Shown here piece after piece: positions 49,301-59,600 of a stretch of DNA of 64,000 bases. Under the pieces are notes generated by a model. The model did no database searches and was not told the DNA's origin. It saw nothing but the letters and a program-made list of their open reading frames with translations. The stretch is from the NCBI GenBank assembly GCA_963924555.1, contig OZ004592.1:4774001-4838000 (forward strand), given 5' to 3'. Position 1 is the first letter of the stretch, and every line of letters starts with the position of its first letter. The position numbers and the translations under genes are program-made. This DNA is from Crambe crambe (Eukaryota > Porifera > Demospongiae > Poecilosclerida > Crambeidae).

Positions 49301-49929
49301 CATGAATCCATTCGACTCGGGATCATCAGCTAATTGTACTGCACTAGAATTCTCAATCCGTTCCCATGTTATAGAATAGTCTAAATGCATGCGAACAGTC
49401 GGCAGTGGTATGGGACATCTTAGGTTTGCACGTGTACCATGGAATACATCAGTACAGACAGTTTGATTAGACACAGTTGGTACAGCTATAATGAAAATAT
49501 ATAAATCAATCATGGTTATGTGGTTTCAATATTCTAGATTAGAGTTTTGCTAAGCATGCCTTCCAGTTAGTAGCTAAGCAAAGAATTATCTGCTTATCAT
49601 TTCTATAAGATCAAGCTAGCTCTGTTTAGCTCACCAGCAAACACGACAGGGTCAGAGGACTCATCCCCTATTGTACAGAAAACAAATCCCTCCTTTTCTG
49701 AAGTAATGGTATAAGTTCGATAGTTCTGACCTACATCTGTCCGGAGATTCTTCATAGAGCTGGTGCTGGTGCGGAAGTTGAATCTCGCACCGGGATCAGG
49801 AAATCCAAAATCGTTGATGCACTGGAACCTTATTACATTTTGATCGTCTGGTGAAGGCAGAATGAATTCAAGAGTAACGGTGGCAGCGCTGAGCTGAAAA
49901 CAACCCAACAGCAAGAGCAGTGGTGCCAT
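46344..49929 (-). CDS. Ig-Ig-Ig-TM receptor with ITAM-spaced cytoplasmic tail
   Basis: Exons (minus): 49635-49929, 49138-49485, 48738-49085, 47530-47677, 46344-46803; 532 residues. The start at 49929 gives a signal peptide (MAPLLLLLGCFQLSAA). Three Ig-like domains follow with paired Cys (IRFQC...FVFC; NLRC...YRC; MFQC...IQC), then a TM helix (VVVGVVCGVLVLLLLCGGIA) with a basic stop-transfer. The tail has Y395, Y408 (YEEV), Y417 and Y427 in YEDIGEQNHVYEDI, which fits YxxI-x6-YxxI, the spacing of an ITAM. It ends with about four repeats of EYPYSKGVPDF type. All junctions agree in phase. Phosphorylated ITAMs recruit tandem-SH2 kinases in vertebrates; that function here is inferred. The Ig3-TM intron holds a transposon fragment. 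Confidence 0.8.
46433..46630. repeat. In-frame tandem repeat encoding EYPYSKGVPDF units
   Basis: Roughly 60-bp units share ACACCCTTTGAGTAAGGGTA (plus strand). On the coding strand they give YPYSKGVSDL, YPYSKGVPDF, YPYSKGVPDF and YPNSKGVPDF, so frame and Tyr are conserved in all but one position. Confidence 0.9.
47905..48603 (+). mobile_element. Transposon fragment in the Ig3-TM intron
   Basis: The plus strand reads YHEADTRLCLHTCDKIPQV, TPDTDVYMIGIG and later MALEADPDLGKLT. The last part matches the decayed protein in the 18943-22502 transposon. Frames break between pieces. The element is antisense to the receptor gene and lies in its intron. Confidence 0.55.
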
Positions 49930-50298
49930 GAATTTGATACAATTAACACTCTCTACAGAAATTGCCGTGGTTTTTAATTTTGTAATGACGGTGGTACCAA
50001 ATTCCTGAGATTGGGAATCTGGCTGGCAGAGCACAGTCACGGTGGACGTGGAGCATAGCAGTGGAGATCGAGAGTGGAGATCGAGAGTGGAGATCGAGAG
50101 AGCGGTGACAGCGTAGCAGCAGTCTCTTACAATTATTGTATGTAAGTATATTGAGTACACGCAATATTTGATGTAATCAAGCTGTATTGATGGGTATTAA
50201 TTGGAATATATTGTTAAGCTTACCGTTATGTTACAACTTATGCATGCCTATTCACACAAGCTAGCAGCTTCATACTCTATCCTGTGCTATTAGAAATT
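49930..50298. promoter_or_regulatory. Candidate bidirectional promoter, copy 1
   Basis: 369 bp separate the divergent start codons of the Ig receptor (minus, 49929) and the BIG-like exon (plus, 50299). A short tandem GGAGATCGAGAGT repeat lies at 50063-50100. No TATA element is assigned. Confidence 0.45.
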
Positions 50299-50425
50299 AT
50301 GGCCTCACCATCAGGACCAGGAAGAAATGTGTTCCTAACACGAGCATTAGAAAAGATTCTCTTGGAACGCGAGATAAAGCAGACTCATCATGCCCAATTG
50401 CGAAACTCCTGTGAGATAACACTGA
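50299..50425 (+). CDS. First exon of a BIG/ARFGEF-like Arf-GEF, copy 1
   Basis: The ATG opens [20 protein letters not shown] and HAQLRNSCEITL, then a donor (CTGA/GTAAAT) in phase 1. This closely resembles the N-terminus of ARFGEF1/2 ([28 protein letters not shown]). I find no second exon downstream in this copy, where retrotransposon sequence follows at 51244. It is probably a truncated gene copy. BIG proteins activate Arf at the trans-Golgi. Confidence 0.6.
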
Positions 50426-51243
50426 GTAAATACATAAAAACATTGATGTGATATATGCACTGTCATTAGCCTTTTTTATTTAGAATAAATATTTTTTCGA
50501 TGCTCAGAGGGTTGTGAGTGATCACTAAAACCCTAGGCACTGATCTGGTTATGAATCAAGCCTGCCTAAGCAGATTCAAATTCATTTCAGCTTGTACACT
50601 ATGATGAAACCTCCAATGAACTGCATAGCTACAATGCAGTTTGGGACAAACTTTAACTGTGCATATGAGGATAGGATATCACACAAGTTAGTGAGCATCC
50701 AGTTGCCTATAAGAAAATATATAGTATCTCTGACTCTATAATTATTCTGGATACATTTACCATATTTTCATCTCTAACCTCCATTGCTTCAAAAAAGGTG
50801 ACAAACAAGTAAAGGGTCCTTTATAAATAGTTTTTCTCTTTGATCAATCAATCGTTACAACATCCTGGGTGACAGCAAATATGGTAGACTAAGAGACTAG
50901 TCAAATACAAGGTCAAAATCCAGGAATCAAGGGGACAGGGCATATTTCTAGTGCACTGCAAAAATGTCTGCCTTGTTGAAGGTTGAAAGCTAGCAGGTTG
51001 GAAAATTAATGACATGCTATTTTTGAACATGTCAAGCTTTATAGCACAGTCAATTTCTGAAGAAAGTTGTTTGATGATGATGAAGTTGACGAATGACCAG
51101 ATGAAAATGATGATTATAGAGGTTCTGCTCTTCATACTTGAGTCCTAGCTCACTGAAGGTGTTCTGTCTTCAAGTCAGGAGTTGCTAATAGTAGAAGAGA
51201 ATTATGAAAGTTACTATTCCAATGGGCCATTTGTGCCATCCCT

Positions 51244-51720
51244 GCACCCCTCTCAATCTGAGACATTGGAGACTTCGGGTTGACTCCAAGTGTGCCCTCT
51301 GTAATTCACCCCACCCTACAGTCCTCCATATCTTCAATGCCTGCCCAACCTCCCTAAACCAGGGGAGATTCACCTGGTGCCGTGATAGTGTGCTCTAGTG
51401 TCTGATGAAAGCTGCTTTGCCAACCATGTCTCCGGATGAAAAACTTTACGGTGACCTGTGACAATCCTACCACCATACCAGAGGATATTCTGGAAACAAC
51501 AGCTTGCCAACATTGTCATCAAGCTGGGGGGGGAGTGGAACTTACCATTCCCTATGACTCTCCTGAGGCCTTGAATGCTCACCAACAGAAAAAGGACAAA
51601 GAAATCTACCAACTGGCACTAGGTGAGCTAGACAAGGGCACTAATAGAAATCAGGGCTCTTGTCCACTCCCTCCCCCAGTACCACTCAGACTTCAAAGAG
51701 TATTCCCTGGCCTCACCATG
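51244..51720 (+). pseudogene. Non-LTR retrotransposon 3' coding fragment
   Basis: The plus strand reads LRHWRLRVDSKCALCNSPHP then HIFNACPTSLNQGRFTWCRD SVL, like the zinc-binding C..C...H....C tail of reverse transcriptases. After frame changes come LPTMSPDEKLYGDL and ELTIPYDSPEALNAHQQKKD. Frameshifted and truncated at both sides. Confidence 0.65.
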
Positions 51721-52428
51721 CAAGAAACAAGTAGCTAGCTAAATCATTTAACAAAGCTGGCAAGATTGCAATTGCTTGCTCACACTCCATTTTCAGAGCA
51801 AGGATAAATGTCCTGGAACTCCAGCAGAGCCCTGTTGACTCATACCTCAACCCACTTTTATTCTTTCATTCATCATTATTGTCATTATCTATTAATTTTT
51901 CCTTCAATTACTACTTGGAACTTTGTTGCCCTAGGGCTTTCTTTAGTTGTGCACTCCCCTTCAGTGCTGGATTCAGAGCCAAAATCATAAGTATAAACAA
52001 ATTTGTTGTTAGATCCATTGGCCAAAATAAACAAATCAGCTGATTGATCATGGAAAAATGAGAAATAAGATCCAATAGTAAGATAAACCATACTATCTAG
52101 GATCCCAGTATCCATCTTTGCATAGAAATCTTCCTGACTGCTGTAGCTATGCATGGGCAGTCTGATGATCCCAAAACACCGTCAGGTAGGCGTAGTGGAA
52201 AACAGTGCAATGATAGGTGCAAGGTCCAGGGAGGGTCTTTTTGATATCTTCCTTGGTCATCTCTTGTCCTTGGATGTGTTCATTCACATCCCGAAATAAG
52301 AGGCGCGCATGCGCATATACAGATCCTATAGACTACATAAGTGGCGATCTTTTACCTTGTCTGCCTGGGTTCGAGGCTATCTCTGCCCGTGCGTGTACAC
52401 GATTCTTCCAGTCTACAGTCATGTCACT
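51721..52428. other. Non-coding spacer
   Basis: Nothing recognised. The small open frames (for example 52154-51885, minus) have no domain. Confidence 0.4.
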
Positions 52429-52900
52429 GCACTTAATTCACTGCACTCAATTCACTGCACCTAATTAATTCACTGCACTCCATGTACTTAATTCACTGCA
52501 CCCAATTCACTGCACTTATTCACTGCACTCAATTCACTGCACTTATTCACTGCACTCAATTCACTGCACTTATTCACTGCACTCCATGTACTTAATTCAC
52601 TGCACCCAATTCACTGCACTTATTCACTGCACTCAATTCACTGCACTTAATTCACTGCACCCGATTCACTGCACTTTTTAAAAAATTCACTGCAGTTTAA
52701 TTCACTGCACCTAATTCACTGCACTTAGCTAATTCACTGCATTCAATTCACTGCACTTAATTCACTGCACATAATTCACTGCACTTAATTCACTGCACTT
52801 AATTCACTGTGGTTCACTGACTTAATTCACTGCATTTAATTCACTGCACTCAATTCACTGCACTGCAGTTAATTCACTGCATGCAAGTCAATTCACTGCA
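52429..52900. repeat. TTCACTGCAC minisatellite
   Basis: Over 30 copies of the core TTCACTGCAC separated by short variable spacers (usually TTAA, CCAA, TCAA, TTA). Higher-order repeats are visible, such as CTCCATGTACTTAATTCACT twice. Confidence 0.95.
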
Positions 52901-53659
52901 CCATACTGCAGTCACTGTACTCTGGTCAAAGCACATGCACTCCTCTCACTCCACTTTTATTTTTGATACTAATTCTGCTCCATACTGGCTAGTTGGTATT
53001 ACTGTGATTTCATCTTTTGGATTATGAAGTTGTACACATTAGCTATCTCAAGATCATAGCTAGCTAGCTAATTCAGTATAGTTCCACTTTCTTTATCATG
53101 GACATGATAAAAACTGTGAAAAATAGCATTTCATCCTTTGCATTGCAAGTTGTACAAGAGCTACACTAGTTCACATCCTCAACTTGTTCTGTAGTGAGAG
53201 GTCCACCAAATTTTCTTATCATGTGCATTCATCACAGTAGCAAAGAGCAAAGCACTCCTGAGTCTGAGTACGTATATAGCTAGTCTGGCCATCTCACATT
53301 ATTCTATGATAAAAGCCACTATGACATTGCTGGTGAGCCTACCACACTTTGACTTCAGTTGGGTATGTCCAACCATAATTAAGTTATTACAAGTGAAGGT
53401 GCAATGTGCCCCAAATCACTTTATCATTTCTGAATAAGAATACTGTTAGCTTAAATTAATGAGCTACATTTATACCACATGATAATTATGTACTAGCTGC
53501 CTCATGGACTGTTTATATTTGTTTCAGCTATACATAAACAGCAAGTACCAAGTTATCACTGTATTTTCACTACATATTATAGTTAATCAGTTTATAGCTA
53601 ACTAGCCATAGCAATAATAAATTGTTGATCTTCAATTTTCAAGCTTCAGCGGTGGCTGA
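52901..53659. other. 3' flank of the receptor tyrosine kinase
   Basis: No exon recognised. It should contain the 3' UTR of the minus-strand kinase gene. Confidence 0.4.
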
Positions 53660-56600
53660 TTAAACACTTGTGCCTTCTGCAAGAACTTCAGCAGAGAATG
53701 TTGAAAAATCGAAGTATCTAGCAACAGTTATCAACAGTGTATCCACTTCACACACCAGATCTTCAAAAAAAGGTCTTTTATCAGGTGATTCATTCCAACA
53801 TCGTGTGATTAGAGTATACCTGCAAATGTAAAGTGCTTATTGTGATAGCAATAGCTAGCATTGATTTCTAATTATGATGTGGCCCAAATTTACTGCATCC
53901 TCACACTCTTTAATAATTCTGACAAATTGATAGCCATAGGGGACTTCACATGATATTATATTAGCTAATAGCCATCAATGTTTGCATGAAATGCTGATAG
54001 CAATCAATAGATACGTGTACATGTAATTATAAGTACATAAGCTACACATAATTACTAGATTTAGCTAACTTACACTTGATCAGTGCAGCTTGCATTCATT
54101 GGCTTCTCCAATCTCTCACCTTGTTGTAGGAACTTAACCAGAGCAAAGGGATGAATGCCAGGATAGGGGGTGTGACCAACACTAAAGATTTCCCAGCAAG
54201 TAATGCCATAGGACCACTGCACATGCATCATAAGGTTACAGTTATATTTATCATTGTGATTCATAAGTTAATTTTGCACTGGCTAAGAGATGCATAATAT
54301 TGTAGTATTTAGCCGCACTTTTTAAATTGTGGATACTAAATTAATTTAGCAATTTGAGAAGTAGAATCAATGATTATTGCATGCATGTTAACAGCGATAA
54401 ACATACCACTATCAGAATAGCTACAGCCATACAAATCAGTAGAACTTTAATTGATGGCTTTTTAAATAAAATTAAGCCACCCACCAAACCACTAAATTTA
54501 GTACCCAGGTGTAGAGTAGAAGTGACTACTCTAAACAGAGAAACTCAAGTGCTATAAAGCAGCCATTATACCTTGATTCATTTTTGGCATCAATAATTAA
54601 TTGCACTACATGCATATTGTACTTATTCTTCTTACATGAAGCAGTGAGCAGGGAAAATTGAAGAATTTTGCAAAGAACTAGAAGTTACAATTATGTAGCA
54701 CGCCATACTTTTTGACAGTTTAATTGCTATGGCTAAAATGTAGAAACTCAGGAGTGTTACTTTAAATCCCTTTGAGCCACCCCTTGCACAATTAGAATAA
54801 TACGATGACAAAGCATGCAATTAAAAAAAGAATGACGCTAAAAATTATTGATTAATTTACATCTGCTATGGTAGCTAGTGTTTCTTTGCCTAGTAGGAAG
54901 GGCTAGTTAGTATTTGAAATTGTAGTTTAACTGTGTAACCCACCTCATCAATTATTTATCAGACAAATGTATATAGAGCTAGTCTAAATCATGAAGTGGT
55001 TATAGCTAATACAGTGCATCCTGGTTTAACTGTCAACCTTTGGATTGAACAAAGAGGGTGCTATAATTACACAGAGGTGGCCCCTAATTATTGGGTTTGG
55101 TATCAGGTTCTTTCCTTGTGACTTTTGATCTGTTACTTACTAACTCAGATGATCACTGAGGCAGGTTCCACTGTATACGTAGATACTCACCACATCCGTC
55201 TTTTCAGAGAAAATCCCATCAAGGAGACTTTCCAAGGCCATCCACTTGATGGGAAGCTTCACTGAGGGTTCTTCCCCTTCTTTCACCTGTCGGAAGTAAT
55301 TGGTGGTGTACATGTCTTCAGCAAGGCCAAAATCTCCCACTTTGATCACAAAATGGTTATCAATCCTGCATTAATCACTCAGATAAGCAGTGATAAGTAA
55401 AGTTAGTGAATCATACATGCAATTGCGAGCTGCTAGGTCTCGGTGTACGAATTTTTGAGAAGCCAAGTAAGTCATTCCTTTAGCAACCTGCAGGCACATC
55501 GACAGCAACTTTTTCTGGGCAGCTTCGATCTTTTGAAGAAAAAAAAGAAGAAGAAGAATAAGCAAAAACACTTTTATTAACTGCATTACATAGCTGTATA
55601 CCATTTCACTTCCAGCTTCTTCAGCTATGTTGAGGTGAGGTCTCTCCTTTTTTAAGTAAGTCAGGAGACTGCCATTAGCCATGAAGGGCATGACAATATA
55701 AGGAGCTTCTCCCACATCAGTACATATTCCAATCAAAGTCATCACGTTTGCGTGATCGAACTGCATCATCTTCTCACTCTCTTCAATCATGTCTTTTATA
55801 TTCCTTGGTGAAAAACAACCTATGGAAGTTATATCGAGGACATGTTAGAGCATAGGGTTAAGTTATAGCTAGATACTGTATACTAGCTAGCTATACTCTT
55901 AAGTACTACAATAAGCTGTAATTATATTTTTCATCCATTTTCTGTACGAAATTTCATACAGGGTTCTAGCTATCTAGGGGGAACTACGTATTACACACAC
56001 TTGAAAGACTTTCGGGAGAGAAGCTGGAGTATTTTGGAGGGGGGATAAGCTTCCTACCTGTCCCCACCCCTCCCAGTATTGGTACCTTTCAATGTCTTGA
56101 CAGCTACTACCTCAGCTGTAGTCCTTCCTTGCCAGCCAGTGAGGCGTCCTCGATACACTAGTCCAAACTCCCCTTAAAACAAAAGTGCAATCTTAGTCAC
56201 ATATACGTAGCTAAGTTATGAATAAGTGCTGCATGAGTTGTCAGGTCACTTATATATTAGTTGTATCATAATTAGCTAAATATCATACTGTACTGGTGGA
56301 AATTTTGTGGGGTAGCACTTTAATGGATCTAGTGCTTTCGATAACAATGACAACAACAACAACAAAAACCAAATAACAATGACAACAACAGCAACAACAA
56401 AAAGAATAAAACAACAGCAAGAAATTCTGTCAAAACCATGAATATAGCTAATGCTAGCAACGACTATAAGGCCACACAAATGAAATTCAGAATTATGACA
56501 TCAGTCATGTAGCTAATTAGAACATTTGTGTGCGAATTGATTTGCATTATAATCTTTCGCGGTACAGTGCTAAGAGTCTTTGCTGAAAAGTGGCAATTTT

Positions 56601-59600
56601 GGGAATTCAAAGTGGGTGTGGTTTTCAAAATAAAAGATGTACATTCTGTGTGGATGACTTTTCAGAATGAATTGCCTAAGAAACTATTTGTGTGACTTAT
56701 AGTTTCCAATTTGAGGTTCTACTAAATTTACCTTGCACTTGATTAGCTACAGTTAATGCTACAAAATTCTTGTGAGATGTTCTTGCAAGTTATACCTTGT
56801 CCTATGGTTTGAACAAGTTGAATGTGACGACCAGGTATTAGAAAGTGAGATTTATTGAAGATTCTCATCAATCCAGGTTCAATCATCTGATCTCGTCCAT
56901 TATAGCTGCAGTAGTCGTTGAACTGTTGAGATGGCAGAGGATAATCACCTGTGCAGCACAATAATTCAACTGTTTTTTATAAGCCTATTATATAGCTACT
57001 CCATGGACTCTTGTACATTATAATAATCTGCATTCTGCTAAATAAATGAGGTTATTAGTTAATTAGCTATGGCTTGTATACTATTAGGAACTCTGCATAA
57101 CTGAATATTAATTATGCAGCCAGTCTTTGGCATGATAGCAAATGTTTTTTACAATAATATTATAGAACTTCCGAATAAATGGACACATTTGTGATAGATA
57201 GTAAGGGGTCTTGTGGAGCAAAAATTCAAAATGGAGTTATTGGTATCATTTTAAAGCTCTTAATCTGGAGATTTATATGATTTTTAAATCAAAATTATAC
57301 ACCATTTTGTTCCCGAAGACCCTTTTCTCAAGTACTATCACATTTGGGAATTGGGACTCAGCTTCCCGAATGGTCATGTGATACTTTTGTGTGCATGTGT
57401 ATATATATTCATGCAACAGCTGATGCTATAAATTACTTAGCTAACTAGCTACTTGATTGCCAATGGCTAGCTAGTTCTGATATAATATATGTACCTACAG
57501 CTGAGCAATTTATAAGCTGCTATCTAGCTATAAGCCACATTAGCTATGGTACCATAGTGATTTTACATATCTATATAGCTATCTACTTACCACTCCTGTC
57601 AGCATCAACTTCTCCTTCCTTTGTATTCATAGGACCCACTACAGGTATAAAGACCACTAATAACACAGAAGATAATTCTCAATGCTGACACTTCATATAC
57701 CATGCATATCCAAGGGGGTGGAAAAACGGATACAGTTATCTTCACCACTTGACCTAAATAAGTCAAAATAATCATTTACGCAGCTACCAGTATGTAGTAG
57801 CTTATAGTCCTGGAAAAGAAGCGGGGCCTGTGGTACGAGGCTATACTGTCATAATAATAATATGTAGGTTGAAAGTAGCTACATCTATAGAATTGTCAAG
57901 TATGAGTCGATTTCCACCTGTTACTGTCATAATAGACCTATATATACATATACAAGTGAGCGCAAAAAATTTCTTCTAAATAAAAAGGATAGCTTAAAAT
58001 CTAGCTGGGCTATATAATGTACTGCAGCCTCATATGAAAACAATCCCTACATTTACATCCACTACCTATAGCTAGCTATGGCAGTTGTAAAAGTAGGGAT
58101 TGTTTTCATATGAGGCTGCAGTACATTATATAGCCCAGCTAGATTTTAAGCTATCCCTACTTAACCTTTTTATTTAGAAGAAATTTTTTGCGCTCACTTG
58201 TTTCTATCCTTTTTTAACCAATGAGATTGAGTGTCTGTTATTACTTAATAATGCAAAATGAACCAATAAAGTAAGTTTACAGTCATGTTCCTAGTGCCAG
58301 TCTATCACACATTTCTAATTTTTTTTCATTTACAGTCATTTGGCAAGTAGTATTCTAGGCTTTGAGAATATTTAATGGTACTTCAACTCAATAAGTGGCA
58401 GACAGCTGCATACATAGTCTTTCAAAAGACCTGAATGTCTCAGCAGAATATAGAGCCTGATTTGTGCATGCGTGTAGCACCTTGGCACTTTAATACTCTT
58501 GACATTATTAAGTTTGGAATGGAAAGTATTGACAAATGTCAAGTTTGGGAATGACAAACGTCAAGTTTGGGAATCACAAACATCAAGTTTGGAAATGGAA
58601 ACATCAAGTTTTGAAATGGCAAGGCCTAATTGGCCACCGCACCCACATATTATATCTAATTTATAAGAGGATATCTATGTAGCTACGCCATGCTTACTTT
58701 GCCTTGGGATATTTTCTCTTCATAATGATGTAAAATAACATGATCGTTCCAGCACTTATCCCTAATATCAGCACTATTAAAATAGACACTGGTACACCAA
58801 TGGTGACACTTGTAGGAAATGAAGTTGTAGGAAATGAAGTTGTAGGAAATGAAGGTGGAGATTCTGAAATTACTAAATGAAATGAAAAATGAAAAAAATA
58901 TAATGTGATAGCAAAAGAACACAATAATTTGCAGGCATAATTATAGCTAGGCTAAGCTAGCGATGTATAAAAATGAGTGTTCAGAAAAAAATTTTCATGA
59001 TCTGAAAATGGCTAGCTATAGTACATGAATGCAATCAAAGATTTGAGGTGAGTAAAGCAAGCCCCACAGTAGAGAGTTAGCTGGATAAATTGAAATTGTC
59101 ATAAATAGCTCTGCTAAATATAAAGCAATCTGATTGGTCAGTTACAGGGCACTATAAGCCTATGTACTCTCAGGGGCCCCATAGGGCATAGGGCTATTGC
59201 TTAACCAACATATGTCAAAAGCTGTCACATGCTGAGTATAATTATAGCTATAAGATCAACCATTGCAGCTGGCTACTCAACACTTGACCAATCCAAGCGA
59301 TGGAATGGGTTTGGTATATATAGAGAAAATATCTGTCTGTTTCCACCAGTCAAATAGCAGAATATCCTCTGGTATGGTGGTAGGATTGTCACAGGTCACT
59401 GTAAGTGAAGTAGGAATAGTTAGCTCGTTTGGTAAGGCCATACCAATTTGATTTTATGTTTCTCAGATTCCCTGGAAGAAAAATGACACCCGGCAGGCAG
59501 GAGGAAAAAAAGAAATAAATAAGTTTTACAAGAATAATAGCTTCCGATATAAGCTACTGAAGCTACAGCTTCCTTGTCCCTCTTCAAGCAGATGCACACA

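Larger units (their letters stand above)
48604..51243. repeat. Segmental duplication, copy 1
   Basis: Nearly identical to 60698-63395. It contains three receptor exons (signal peptide/Ig1, Ig2, Ig3), the upstream region, a BIG-like first exon (plus) and about 800 bp beyond. The match ends at 51243, exactly where retrotransposon sequence begins. Confidence 0.9.

Noticed and set aside
52429-52900. CRISPR-like or telomere-like array
   Set aside because: The 10-bp core with tiny variable spacers is an ordinary minisatellite and matches no animal telomere repeat.
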